From NCBI GenBank assembly GCA_032622095.1, contig CP136069.1, positions 159,267,043 to 159,331,042 of the forward strand: a DNA stretch of 64,000 nucleotides. Reading direction: 5' to 3'. The notes beneath the pieces are model-generated. The model was not told the DNA's origin. It ran no database searches and was given only the letters and a program-made list of their open reading frames with translations. Positions within the stretch are counted from its first letter, which is position 1; each line of letters opens with the position of its first letter. Shown here piece after piece: positions 47,701 to 55,758 of the stretch. Made by a program: the position numbers and the translations under genes. Source of the stretch: Siphonodentalium dalli. Taxonomy: Eukaryota > Mollusca > Scaphopoda > Gadilida > Siphonodentaliidae.

Positions 47701-50103
47701 CATTCTCTTAAATATGCAAGTCTTTTTGGGAGCCTCACATTTATAAGATAATCATTGGCTTACAAGTTCAAAGTAATTATTGTTAGGCCAATGCATTCTC
47801 TTATATATGCGAGGCTCCCTATGGGAGACTCGCATATATAAGAGAATGCATTGGCACAGGGTTTTCAAAAAATTTCAGAAAGCTCCAGTCATTAAAGGGT
47901 TAATAACGGTTAGATAAATACGAAGACTTGCCATACTTTATTTCTTGATTGAAACGCAATTGATCTTTTACTGTTTTGTGATGAACCTAACTTAAAGTGA
48001 TGTGAAACACTCCGGTAGTGTGACCAAATAGTAATGGAGAATAATCTTTCTCAGAGTAGTTATTTTTTACAAATACAAATATTAATCCAAATTGACAACA
48101 CACAGCATCATTCTTATATATTAATTAAATGCATTGACTCTCGATGGTGAAATCATTTGTCTTATAGTTTATCACCGATAGTTGCATCCCAAATCGAGAT
48201 GTAAATATTTACAATTGAGGGTAGTTCAGACAATGTATGTTGAACATTGTTTGTAAACAAATCTACATTGTATGTGGATGTAGGTGTGGAATGATAATTT
48301 TAGTTACCCCATCTGTCTGTTCATGTTGTGCAGGTTTTTTACCTACCCTCTGCCAGTCGTATTCCATTCAGCCTTCGGCCCTCCTGGGATAGAATATAAC
48401 TGAACCAGATAAGGTATCAATAATGCTCAATCACCTCTTATTTCTGACAGATTCTTCTGGAACAGTTTTAGAGCACTTTTACAATGAAGGAGGGAATGAC
48501 AAATACAAATTCTACTATCCAGTGGTCGATTCAAGTAAGTATGAAAAGCATATGACCACATTTGTGGCACAGCATTGTGTAAATTAGTGCAAATTTCCTT
48601 TCAGGTAAAACAACTAGTAAAATCTGTTGGGATATTTTCTGCTTTACGTCAAAGCATTCTGCCTATACCATTCTATAACAGGGTTTAATTACCTGCTTAT
48701 ATAAAATAACAAATGAATGTTATAAATTGTCACAATTGTGACAGCAAACCAGTTTATTCAATAGAAGACATGATATTTATTCAAAACGCCGCCCGAGTTG
48801 TCAATCAAAAGCTGTAATTTAATGTGAAAAATATATTTTATCACAATGTTTATATAATTTCAAAATAATACAAACTCATTTCACCTCACGAAGTGACCGC
48901 CATGCGGGAAATGCTTCAGATGATTCGACGTAAAGCAGTATCTGTCCCTACTGATTTTACTAGCTGTTTTACGTCGAAGGAAATTGGACTAAAAATGGGT
49001 AAATATGTTCCATTTCAAGTATGAAATAACATCTTTGATTGACTTGCAAGTCACGTTATAAATTTCATGTCGGTGTCTCGAGTAATAAACATAAGGGAAC
49101 TGTACCTCGCCGGACTGCTCCTCCATGATGTTGCCATTTACATTTTATATTATGGATAGACCAGATTTTGACATCTTATGATTATTCTTCCAAAAAAAAT
49201 GCCATGAATGTCAGAACAGGAATAACTGAACGTGTACCTAATTGTGGTCAAGCCTGTAAATAGTGTGTCTGTCACTTGCTGAATGAAGTCCCAAGAGGGT
49301 GAATTTAGGCCTCATCTTCTGGTATTAAAGTATCTTGTCTCAAATTAACATTGTTTTTAGTTATTTTTCCCTTCCCTCTAAATCTTCTATATCCCCTAAT
49401 TTGCAGAAGATAAAATACATAATCGAGGTGAATAATAGCTGCCCATCACCAACTTCAACTGGGGAACTTCAATCTGATCATAGGTCTCCGACAGCAGTTT
49501 AGGCCTAAGCAGAATGAGGTTCCCAGAGGGTGAATTTGGTGCTGCTAGCCCACAATGCGTCACTAAATTCACCCTCTGGGGACATCTTTCTGCAAATGAT
49601 AGACACACTATTTGCAGACTTGATTGTGCTTGATTGAGGGCAGCATGGGTTGGCATTGATGGCTTGGAGTGTATGTTGAACATTGTCAGTCTGCGACTGG
49701 GTTGAACATTAACTCCAATCTGTCAACACAATAGTCCTAATTTTAGCACACCCACTGTAACTGTTGAAATCCAGGAATCCTGTATTCGCTCAAATAATGT
49801 TTTAAAGTCTGTAACATATCTTCAAACTATTGTTTGCTGTTACCATATGTGGTCTGGGGACATCACGAAGAACGCTTGATAAAATATAATAACTATTTCA
49901 TGGCTTGTCTTTGACTATTCCAAATAGCGGTTCATGGGGAGGACCACTATTTTGGCATGGCCATTATTTATACAATGGAAGATAGAAGACCTGGCAAGCC
50001 TAGATCTGACATCATTGTAAGTGATTCCACTCTCTTTTCAGTTACAACAACAATGAACAAAGTTCACCAGCATTTCAAGACAGATGGAAAGAACGAGTTA
50101 TAA
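32703..50103 (+). CDS. TXNDC12: TXNDC12 / ERp18: ER thioredoxin-fold disulphide oxidoreductase, seven coding exons
   Basis: Exons are 32703-32790, 41671-41731, 44841-44893, 45875-45948, 46725-46794, 48451-48534 and 50042-50103. They total 492 nt, giving 163 residues plus stop; every intron is GT-AG and all phases agree. Residues 1 to about 25 form a signal peptide ([13 protein letters not shown] core). The Trx fold follows: [13 protein letters not shown] (31-43), active site KSWCGACK (60-67, Cys63 and Cys66), FIMVNTEDDEEP (86-97) and the cis-proline motif YIPRILFL (108-115, Pro110). The C-terminus is KNEL, a KDEL-type ER retention signal. Vertebrate TXNDC12 is about 172 residues with the same CGAC site; the family oxidises, reduces or isomerises disulphides in the ER lumen. 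AGR2/AGR3 relatives lack the second Cys, so TXNDC12 is the better call. The start has a good context (AAGATGG). UTRs are not defined. Confidence 0.95.
33000..34325 (-). repeat. 3' flank of the gypsy element, about 190-bp degenerate tandem repeats
   Basis: Two similar units near 33960-34080 and 34150-34270 share 'CTGG(A)TCTTCAGCTGAAAT', 'CCTCAGT..GTTTT' and 'GGCC'. A looser pair with 'GCTGAAATAAA..TGCAA' lies near 33590 and 33785. This is non-coding sequence downstream of the element's genes. I looked here for a long terminal repeat matching the other flank and did not find one. Confidence 0.5.
34326..38794 (-). mobile_element. Ty3/gypsy (Metaviridae) retroelement in TXNDC12 intron 1, antisense
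   Basis: A fossil-type element read right to left. Parts: a short gag-like piece at the right end (around 38516-38794), then a long pol region (34610-38446) in the usual Ty3/gypsy order, and a short tail frame at 34326-34607. In pol I see an aspartic protease (DSGS, about 38370), reverse transcriptase ([12 protein letters not shown] near 37070), RNase H ([10 protein letters not shown], about 36590), an integrase zinc finger and core (FYWPGM about 35800, DQGRNF about 35490, [10 protein letters not shown] about 35380) and a C-terminal GPY-like region. Pol looks whole and young. Gag is far shorter than usual and no LTR was recognised, so the element as a whole looks broken, with roughly one or two breaks. 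Confidence 0.92.
38795..39800 (-). repeat. 5' flank of the gypsy element with about 62-bp tandem repeats
   Basis: From 39296 to 39540 four units of 60-63 bp begin GTTGAAACAAGTTGCCTAAC and contain CCGATGTATAACAAC and GGACAAATCTGAAAA. The 'GCTGAAAT' word is frequent on this flank and on the other flank. This is probably the element's leader or a terminal repeat too diverged for me to match. Confidence 0.55.
39801..40334. other. No gene found (TXNDC12 intron 1)
   Basis: No exon or clear repeat recognised. Confidence 0.35.
40335..40490 (+). repeat. Dispersed relative of the 28.5-30.2 kb satellite region
   Basis: 'CTTCAAACAAACAAAATTTC', 'AATATTCAAGAAAT' and 'CAGGAAGACCGATCAATC' match 30085-30170. 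They are followed by TTTTAGCCCGATCGGCCTAT and GATCGATCGGTGGTTCAACC, which is the satellite monomer read in the opposite sense. Confidence 0.65.
40755..40870. repeat. Partial 'AATGAGGTCCC...GGTGAATTTA' hairpin repeat
   Basis: Contains GATGAGGTCCCGATAGGGT and, in inverse, ACTAAATTCACCCTCTGGAG with TCTGCAAATGACAGACACAC. One arm-hairpin of the MITE family found complete at 49251 and 53825. Confidence 0.6.
41010..41600 (+). repeat. Interspersed 'TATACCCCCACTTT...' repeat with GTCCGTCC run
   Basis: Starts with the inverted pair TATACCCCCACTTTCGAAG / AAATTGGGGGTATA, then GTCCGTCCGTCCGTCC. Three tandem subunits share 'CCGACTTAATAACTTTAACA' and 'ATATGAACCGATTT'. It ends GGGGGTATGCTAGCACTCGA. It finishes about 70 bp before exon 2. 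Similar ends are common in mollusc-type genomes (general knowledge). Confidence 0.6.
41671..41731 (+). CDS. TXNDC12: TXNDC12 exon 2
   Basis: Preceded by TTTTCTTTCTAG, followed by GTATGTG. Codes [19 protein letters not shown], matching the N-terminal edge of the TXNDC12 Trx domain (human GFGDHIHWRTLEDG). In phase 1, out phase 2. Confidence 0.92.
42201..43121. mobile_element. Non-autonomous hAT-like transposon, perfect 8-bp target duplication (intron 2)
   Basis: Terminal repeats CAGACCTGTTTACTTTC and the exact inverse, flanked on both sides by GGGGTGAC (42193-42200 and 43122-43129). An 8-bp duplication and CAG...CTG ends are hAT hallmarks. Subterminal direct repeats of AATCTCCC(G/T)ATTT cluster at both ends, at least six copies. 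No transposase frame inside the 921 bp. Confidence 0.85.
43122..44840. other. TXNDC12 intron 2, remainder: nothing recognised
   Basis: Open frames on both strands near 44017-44322 overlap each other and carry no known domain. No RNA gene or clear repeat seen. Confidence 0.4.
44841..44893 (+). CDS. TXNDC12: TXNDC12 exon 3: active-site exon
   Basis: Preceded by TTATTTTTTCAG, followed by GTAAGG. Codes [17 protein letters not shown], nearly the same as the vertebrate TXNDC12 active-site strand and helix. Cys63-Gly-Ala-Cys66 is the redox pair. Confidence 0.97.
45033..45379. repeat. MITE-C copy 1, TTAA-flanked (intron 3)
   Basis: Starts TTAACCCTTTTGATACTAAA and ends TTTAGTATAGAAAGGGTTAA. Carries 'AGATAATAAGTTCAACAAAC' and 'AATAATAGACCATTCCAATG'. 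A second left-end-like word (TTAACCCTGTGTATACTGAA) at about 45131 suggests an internal duplication. Confidence 0.75.
45423..45839. mobile_element. hAT-like MITE (intron 3)
   Basis: Ends CAGTGTTCGCGCTG and CAGCGCGAACACTG are perfect inverses. The interior is dense in TTTGGCCAAA and TTTGGCTAAA words. Flanking 8-mers TATATAAA and TCCATAAA match at 6 of 8 positions, a plausible aged hAT duplication. No coding frame. Confidence 0.75.
45875..45948 (+). CDS. TXNDC12: TXNDC12 exon 4
   Basis: Preceded by TTCCTCACAG, followed by GTACGT. Codes [18 protein letters not shown] then IMVNTE, the helix after the active site and the next strand. Ends in phase 0. Confidence 0.95.
46376..46618. repeat. MITE-C copy 2, TTAA-flanked (intron 4)
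   Basis: Starts TTAATCTTTCTATACTAAAT, ends ATTTAGTATAGAAAGGGTTAA minus one base. Shares 'AGATAATAAGTTCAACAAAC' and 'GAATAATAGACCATTC' with the copy in intron 3. Confidence 0.75.
46725..46794 (+). CDS. TXNDC12: TXNDC12 exon 5: acidic loop and cis-proline strand
   Basis: Preceded by CTCCATTCCAG, followed by GTGAGA. Codes [14 protein letters not shown] then SYIPRILFL. The acidic DDEEP and FSPDG..YIPR motifs are diagnostic for TXNDC12. Pro110 is the Trx-fold cis-proline. Confidence 0.97.
47186..47656. repeat. MITE-B copy 6 (intron 5)
   Basis: Starts TTAAAGGTACTCAATCCG. Its other end, CGGATTATGCATCTTTAA, shares the TTAA that begins the MITE-A copy next to it. Carries the ACAACAACAACAACATTTCT variant interior. 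Confidence 0.8.
47653..47904. repeat. MITE-A copy, TTAA-flanked (intron 5)
   Basis: Starts TTAACCCTTTCATGACGGGA and ends with the inverse AGCTCCAGTCATTAAAGGG plus TTAA. The core hairpin pairs CATTCTCTTATATATGCGAG with CTCGCATATATAAGAGAATG. It abuts MITE-B through a shared TTAA. Confidence 0.8.
48451..48534 (+). CDS. TXNDC12: TXNDC12 exon 6
   Basis: Preceded by TTATTTCTGACAG, followed by GTAAGT. Codes [20 protein letters not shown] then YYPVVDS, matching the human 'DPSGKVHPEIINENGNPSYK' stretch and the following 'YFY' strand. Confidence 0.95.
48590..48988. repeat. MITE-E copy 1 (intron 6)
   Basis: The left arm CAAATTTCCTTTCAGGTAAA with 'ACTAGTAAAATCTG' and 'TCTGCTTTACGTC' is mirrored from about 48921 to 48986 (GACGTAAAGCAGTATCTG, TTTACTAGCTGTTTTACGTC). 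Arms are roughly 70 bp. A sister copy is at 50138. Confidence 0.65.
49251..49627. repeat. MITE-F copy 1 (intron 6)
   Basis: The left end CAAGCCTGTAAATAGTGTGT and the right end's inverse CAAGTCTGCAAATAGTGTGT bound the element. Internally 'AGAGGGTGAATTTA' and inverse copies form nested hairpins. Homologous to 53825-54268. Confidence 0.7.
50042..50103 (+). CDS. TXNDC12: TXNDC12 exon 7 (coding part): C-terminal helix and KNEL
   Basis: Preceded by CTCTCTTTTCAG. The phase needs two bases to complete the split codon (A|TT, Ile144). The frame then reads [19 protein letters not shown] and a TAA stop. KNEL fits the (K/H/R)xEL ER-retrieval pattern. It is shorter than the vertebrate tail, which ends EDEL. 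Confidence 0.9.
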
Positions 50104-50137
50104 TCATGGTTCTCATTAGTGTCATTCCAGTTTATAG

Positions 50138-50657
50138 TCCAAGTTTCTTGGACATAAACCAGCTAATGAAATCGGTAGGAATAATACTGGTTTACATCGA
50201 AATACGGTTGCCTTATTCTTCACAAGCAGACTTTAATTGACTTTATCATACAAATTAATATAAAATGCTATATTTATCATCAGAAGGAGTTATATCTTAC
50301 AGTCATGATGATGTTTTATAATCTATCTGTTAAATTATGCACAGAATTTGCCTATAATTAGAATTGACCTCACATTTGATTTGGTTGTTTGTGTCTCGAG
50401 AAGACCAGAACTGTTATGAAGTTCACAAGGTCAAATGAGTGCGGATTCTTTTGAAGTTGTGTAAACATTTTGATAAAATATATTTTTCAAATTTATTTTT
50501 AATTTTTTTTCACATTTAATACCATCATTGGTGATTTGAGATGTGCGGGAGATTTACACTTAAAGAACATCTATAGAAGTGAAGGGCAACCATACTTGGA
50601 TGTAAACCAGTATTATCGATACCGATTTTACTAGCTAGTTTTTGTCGAAGGAGACCC
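50138..50657. repeat. MITE-E copy 2, just downstream of the TXNDC12 stop
   Basis: The left arm TCCAAGTTTCTTGGACATAA with 'CGGTAGGAATAATACTGG' is mirrored near 50599-50656 (GTAAACCAGTATTATCGATA, TTTACTAGCTAG). It begins about 35 bp after the stop codon, so it may form part of the 3' UTR. Confidence 0.6.
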
Positions 50658-51690
50658 CAGTTCAAAATGCTGCTTGCATTGACTCATTATCATTTGTTGT
50701 TTTCATGTTGGTCATAAGGTGCTTACAGCTTTGGACTTTAGGATTTCTTGTTCAGGTTTAGTCATATTTTAATCCAGAGTGACATGGTCATATTGATTTC
50801 AAGATGTGGTCTGTCTTGAGTCTATAGGAAATAAGTTGATTCTACAGTTTTTTTCTGATGAACTCTTCCATGATTCTGTAGCTCTGGATTTTTCTTTGCT
50901 ATTCTTGAACAAACAATTGGCAATCAGGGTTGCAGGTTATAGTTCTAGGTGAGCGTAATGTGGTCGGATTAGAGTTGTTTGAACCAACTCCACAGCCAGT
51001 CAAAAGGGGTGGGCATAAAAGTTGCTAGGAGACATTCGTCTCTCAAATAAATTAATTTGATTTTACAGCTGGTGCTTTTTCTGGTTACACACCCAAGAAC
51101 ACACATTATTTTTGTCTTTAAGTGTGAAAATGGGATGCGTGTCATGCCAAATGAAATCACAAGTTCAATAAATTGTGATTTGTCAGAAAAAACATTATTT
51201 GAAAATAGCCGAGTTAACATTGCATGGATATCCAAATTAGGGTGAACGAAGATGGCATCAAAATTTTCAGTGCAGCAAACGACCGGCTCAGTCTCTGATT
51301 GGTGGAATATATATCTGCTAATCATTATTTGATTGAAGCTGTGGAACGCTCCATAGGATCTTATAGGAAGCAGAGACCAGTCCATGGCTAATATGGCCTG
51401 GCCACTATCTCAATTTTATTTTGAGCTAATTCAGTAACAGTAAGGTGTCCGCTGCTTGATTTGGATGATTGCAAGAATAAGTGACCAAATTGCATTTTTG
51501 AAGTGTGACTATCTCATTCTGACTATCACATTCAATTTTTATATAATTTTTACTGAAACATATCAAATTAAGAATTGAACTATGGTGTCAATGTGGGCAT
51601 GAGATTATGACTGCGAAAATGCAAATGCAAACTTGCTGAATTTTATCACAGTCAAAATCATTGACCAATTGCTACTATTTGGGGTATAGT
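50658..51690. other. No gene recognised
   Basis: A 138-codon minus-strand frame (50969-51385) has no domain I know. An AATAAA word is at about 51046, but I cannot tie it to TXNDC12. Confidence 0.35.
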
Positions 51691-51696
51691 GGCTGA

Positions 51697-52017
51697 TCAT
51701 CGAGGGCTGGACCTCCAGTTCCCAGTCGGAAGAATTTACCATCTGTTGAGAAAGGGCAACTATGCTGAGCAAGTTGGTGCCGGAGCCCGAGTCTACTTGG
51801 CTGCAGTTCTCGAGTACCTGGCCGCTGAAGTTCTCAAATTGGCAGGTAATGCTGCTTGTAACAAGAAGAGCAGAATCATCGCAAGACATCTGCAGCCGAC
51901 TATCAGGAACGATGAGGAATTGAATAAACTGTTGTCTGGTGTGACCATCGTCAGGGTGGTATTCTGCCTAACATCCAGGCTGTCCTCCTACCCAAGAAAT
52001 CCCAGAGCATCATGTGA
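51697..52017 (+). pseudogene. Histone H2A pseudogene, N-terminus lost
   Basis: The histone-fold core is plain: [39 protein letters not shown] and [15 protein letters not shown]. Against canonical H2A there is a one-base insertion after SSRAG (about 51712), the codon before SSRAG region is a TGA where Arg is expected, an in-frame codon is lost in the NAARDNKK motif (here NAACNKK), and a one-base deletion follows VTI (about 51946). The frame then shifts back to '[14 protein letters not shown]' before TGA at 52015. The basic N-terminal tail is absent. AATAAA follows at about 52054; no poly(A) tract or target duplication was seen, so retrocopy versus decayed duplicate is open. No other histone genes are nearby. 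Confidence 0.9.
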
Positions 52018-52201
52018 AAGTTTGCTAGTCAAGCTCAACAATTTACATACTTGAATAAATACAAAAATTATGATTCATTAATACAATCATTATTTGATGA
52101 AATCTGCAGAGTGACTTATTTCTCAATTTAGCCATTCAATTTCATAACAAGTTAGCTACATCACATATTCTCTTTGACACTGTTCCAACTGTTGTTAGTC
52201 T

Positions 52202-52576
52202 TTAAAGGAACTCAATCCGATCAGACGGTCCCCATATCATCAAGATACAACATTTCTTCAAAATACGCTTTAGTTATTAAAATCGATTAATTGCAACAAA
52301 ATAATGCGAACCACTGTCAAATTTCCCAAAACATGTTATTTATCAACATGTTGTTCAAGGAAATATGACCGTATTATCACTTGAGTATCACAAAATTTAA
52401 CATTTGATTTTAGTGTTATCCATCTTCATCTGCAATTTTGTCCGAGACCATCTGTTTGACGACTCTTTTCTGGGCCACAAATAACACATTCGAGAAATAG
52501 CAAATTTCAAAAATCTATTTCTGATCACTCTGAGCTTTGATGGGTGGGTTCCTCAACTTGAATCAAATATTTTTAA
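52202..52576. repeat. MITE-B copy 7, one end lost
   Basis: Starts TTAAAGGAACTCAATCCG and follows the intron 5 copy (CAGACGGTCCCCATATCATC, ACATTTCTTCAAAATACGC) to 'GAATCAAATATTTTTAA', then stops matching. Confidence 0.75.
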
Positions 52577-53448
52577 TGTTCCCATTAGCGGGGAAAAAAA
52601 AAACGAAAACTAAAATTTTATTTTTATTGACAGCTTTTTTTGGGGTAGGGAAATCCGTAAACCAAGTAATAAAAAATAAAATGCCTAGTGACCCAGCGAA
52701 TTTTTTATATAGCTCATTCGCTATCTGTTTGGGTGAGTTATTTATATAGGTGAAGAAAACAATGAATACTCACTTTGATGTGAAACATCTTGCTGCCGTT
52801 TTTGAGCAATTTGTGATGTAGGTTCCCGACCCTGTACGTCCCCAGTGAGCATGGCTATCATTACGCTATTGGGAAATGGGAAGCAATATTATGTATATGT
52901 CAAAATTGTCAATATTATTAGAAAAATGTTAATGTTTTTGTTGCTTTTGTATAGATATTATATGCAATTCAAAGGCAGCAAATTTCCCACTGATTTAGTT
53001 CCAATTTATTTGTTATACAATTAATTCTTCCAGCCACAATTATATATGGAGCAGAAAAAAAACAGATTAAAAAAAATATGCTGTGTTCTAGGGCACCTAA
53101 ATTATCACTTGAAAACAGCTTCGTTTTTAATTTGATAATCCAAATTTTTGCAATTGTCAAATCCTTGACCTCTGTATCATCTATAATTTTATAATATGCT
53201 CGTTTAATGTACTCCATGATATATCCCAATCATTGCATATAAACTTGTTGGCATTTCGTAATCATTTTTTAGGCCTTAAATGGAAGTTAGTTACATGGTT
53301 TTGTTACTTTATGTAATATCTTGGCATATGCATATGTTAATATGTGTATGTTTTTATCATTATCAAATTTCAATGTAACGATACTGGCATGATTGTGTAA
53401 ATGCTCCCTATTTCATAATCAGATCTACTGCATTTACAAATGTTACGT
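52577..53448. other. No gene found
   Basis: No exon or recognisable repeat. Confidence 0.35.
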
Positions 53449-53646
53449 ACACAGGGTCCTGTAAAGCGCTCCGCTGCCTGCTCCCTTTACACTGCCCCTA
53501 TACACCAAAACTATATACGTGCCTGCTTTACGTTAATGCTATCCTATATATGATACCATTAACGTAAAGCAGGCGCATATATAGTTATGGCGTATAGGGG
53601 GAGTGTAAGGGGGACGGGCAGTGGAGCGCGTTACAGGCCCCTGTGG
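53449..53646. repeat. 198-bp palindromic MITE
   Basis: The left arm ACACAGGGTCCTGTAAAGCG with 'CTCCGCTGCCTGCTCCCT' and 'GTGCCTGCTTTACGTTAATG' is mirrored by the right arm ending CGCGTTACAGGCCCCTGTGG. Arms are about 93 bp with scattered mismatches and a short loop near 53548. Confidence 0.85.
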
Positions 53647-53687
53647 TTAGGTATCAATGATAGTACACCTCTATAGACTGGTCTCCT

Positions 53688-53740
53688 CCTTAACCTTTCT
53701 ATACTAAATGGATTCTTCCACCCAGTTACATGTATAACAT
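53688..53740 (+). repeat. MITE-C end fragment
   Basis: TTAACCTTTCTATACTAAAT then GGATTCTTCCACCCAGTT matches, in inverse, the right ends of the intron 3 and intron 4 copies. Only one end is present. Confidence 0.55.
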
Positions 53741-53824
53741 ATATATTATGTCATTGTACGTTACAAAAATATACTTACTCTTTGCAGTATTGTCATGTTT
53801 CATCTGCAAGAACTACAACTTACA

Positions 53825-54268
53825 AACAAGCCTGAGTTTAGTGTGCCTGTTATTTGCAGAATGAGGTCCCCAGAGGGTGAATTTAGTGACGCTATCCTGA
53901 ATAGTGGGCTAGCATCACCAAATTCACCCTTTTGGGACCTCATTCTGCATGGCCTCATCTGCTATGGGACACATAAACTCAGATTGAAGTTCACAAATGG
54001 TGAATATTGTGACGTACACCCATTGGGAAACTCGATTATGCAATGTGTCTTCTGCCAATTTGGGGATATAGAGAAACTAAACTAAAAAATAAATAGAATC
54101 TATGTGAAGAAGTTTCTATAGAAATTTGATAATAAAGAAACTTTTCAGAATGAGGTCCCCATAGGGTGAATTTAGTGATGCTAGCCCACTGTGCGGGATA
54201 GCGTCACTAAATTGACCCTCTGGGGACCTCATTCTGCAAATGACAGGCACACTAAACTCAGGCTTGTT
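53825..54268. repeat. MITE-F copy 2, complete
   Basis: The left end ACAAGCCTGAGTTTAGTGTG with 'TTTGCAGAATGAGGTCCCC' is mirrored by the right end to 54267. Each arm folds again on itself (AGAGGGTGAATTTAGTGACG / inverse), so the element is a double hairpin. Open frames beginning MFHLQELQ and, on the other strand, MVLQVEPQ share a PEFSVPVICRMRSPEG stretch only because of this symmetry. Confidence 0.85.
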
Positions 54269-54799
54269 TACAAAGGCTTGTGGCTCCACTTGCAATACCA
54301 TATATATTCACCAATCATAATCATTGTATGAAATTCAGACTAATCAGTGTATACATAAGGAAATCAAAGAAATAAAAATATGCTCTGAGTCAACTAAATC
54401 AAAGGTGCTGCGAACAAGTAAAGGGGTTTATGAAGACAAGATAGACGTGAGTCTTAAATCTACAGAGTGATGTCCTTCTGTGTAATTTAATAATGCTGTG
54501 CACGCAATTCTAGAAATTGAATAATTGTGGTTGGTTGATGTGTCTGTGAAGCTCTGTAAAGTAGCTCCAATGTCGCTTGTGAAAGATACTATTGATGCTT
54601 TATCCTCAGCTATACGTTACTAAAAACTATTTACATATCAAGGAAATTAAAACTTGATATTCTTTAACATTTACTGTTTGTTCACAAAGTATGTGAAGTA
54701 TAAAAATCCATAGCAAAAGCTAGCGCTAATCACATGCACGGTTGTGTGCCAACCTGCAAAACTTGCTTGCACAGGTCTGTCATTACAGTAGAATCCAAA

Positions 54800-54888
54800 C
54801 TGCATACGTCATGTGTATGGTGACATCACAGTGTAAATTTATTATCATACGTCATGTGTATGGTGACATCACAGTGTAAATTTATTAT
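54800..54888 (+). repeat. Tandem duplication, two 43-bp copies
   Basis: CATACGTCATGTGTATGGTG followed by ACATCACAGTGTAAATTTAT occurs twice, nearly identical. Confidence 0.85.
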
Positions 54889-54960
54889 CCGTGGCTAGAT
54901 CTACAATGCCATAGATAAATTTTGATAAAAAATCCTCCCATGTGCAGATCATCTGTATAG

Positions 54961-55057
54961 GTCATAACCCGCTTGGATATCTGTACAAGAAATACATATC
55001 AAGGCACTTTAGCGCCGCGATATGTATTTCTTGTACAGATATCCAAGCGGGTTATCC
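54961..55057. repeat. 97-bp hairpin with about 41-bp near-perfect arms
   Basis: ATAACCCGCTTGGATATCTG with TACAAGAAATACATATC is exactly mirrored from about 55018 to 55057. The loop is AAGGCACTTTAGCGCCGC. A small MITE or a hairpin RNA source. Confidence 0.85.
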
Positions 55058-55758
55058 AATAAATGTCAATTTATGTGTGATATTTAGCTAAAGTCTATAT
55101 TTTGCCCCCGTCGAAATACAGATTCATACAAGAAATAGTGTTCATGAATTGGAGCAATTTGATTGGCTGAGGGGTGTGAACCGGTTTATAAATATATTTA
55201 TTGATTGTAGGGGCATTTTCTGAATGAACCGTTTGAGATACTTCCCCTGAAACTTTATTCAACATGTATTTAACATTTGTTATGAAAATGGTCTTCACTT
55301 TATTTGAATAATCATTAGCGAGCAAGAAATTAAGAATATAAATTCCTAAAATGGATTGCATGTCTTGGAGATGGTGATCGTAATATGATAGTATCTGGAA
55401 CAATACTGTGAGGTTTTTTGTTACAATATTGATTCTGTTGTTTTATTTATATTGTTTGATGGTGTATTCTAGTTATTAGAAAGCTATTGAAATCCATACA
55501 AGACTTATTCACATCCATTCAGTCAGGGACATGGCAACAGCCCCTCCCCCCCCCCCACCAACTTTATCCAAAGTTTTCAACATTTGAAAATTTCATTCCA
55601 CACACAACATTTAGTTGGAAATTTCAGACCAAATATAGTTTTATTTTCCAACTGATATTTGGTGTGAAATTTATTGTTTTTGGACCAAAAGTTGAATATT
55701 ATCATACCTTTAGACTGAAATGAAAGAAAATGATCCTAAATTTCCAACCATAGGGGTG
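55058..55758. other. No supported gene
   Basis: A 102-codon minus frame at 55095-55403 (MFQILSYYDHHLQDMQSIL...) has no family I recognise and no splice or promoter support. A C-rich tract is near 55545. Confidence 0.35.

Noticed and set aside
49950-50041. Possible extra TXNDC12 exon ending at ATCATT|GTAAGTG
   Set aside because: It would leave an intron of about 25 bp before exon 7, and its translation has no match to the family. Joining exon 6 directly to exon 7 keeps the phase.
50969-51385. 138-codon minus-strand frame downstream of TXNDC12
   Set aside because: No recognisable family, splice context or compositional change.
53795-54301. Two opposite-strand frames sharing PEFSVPVICRMRSPEG
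   Set aside because: The shared peptide is due to the inverted arms of MITE-F, not to a protein family.
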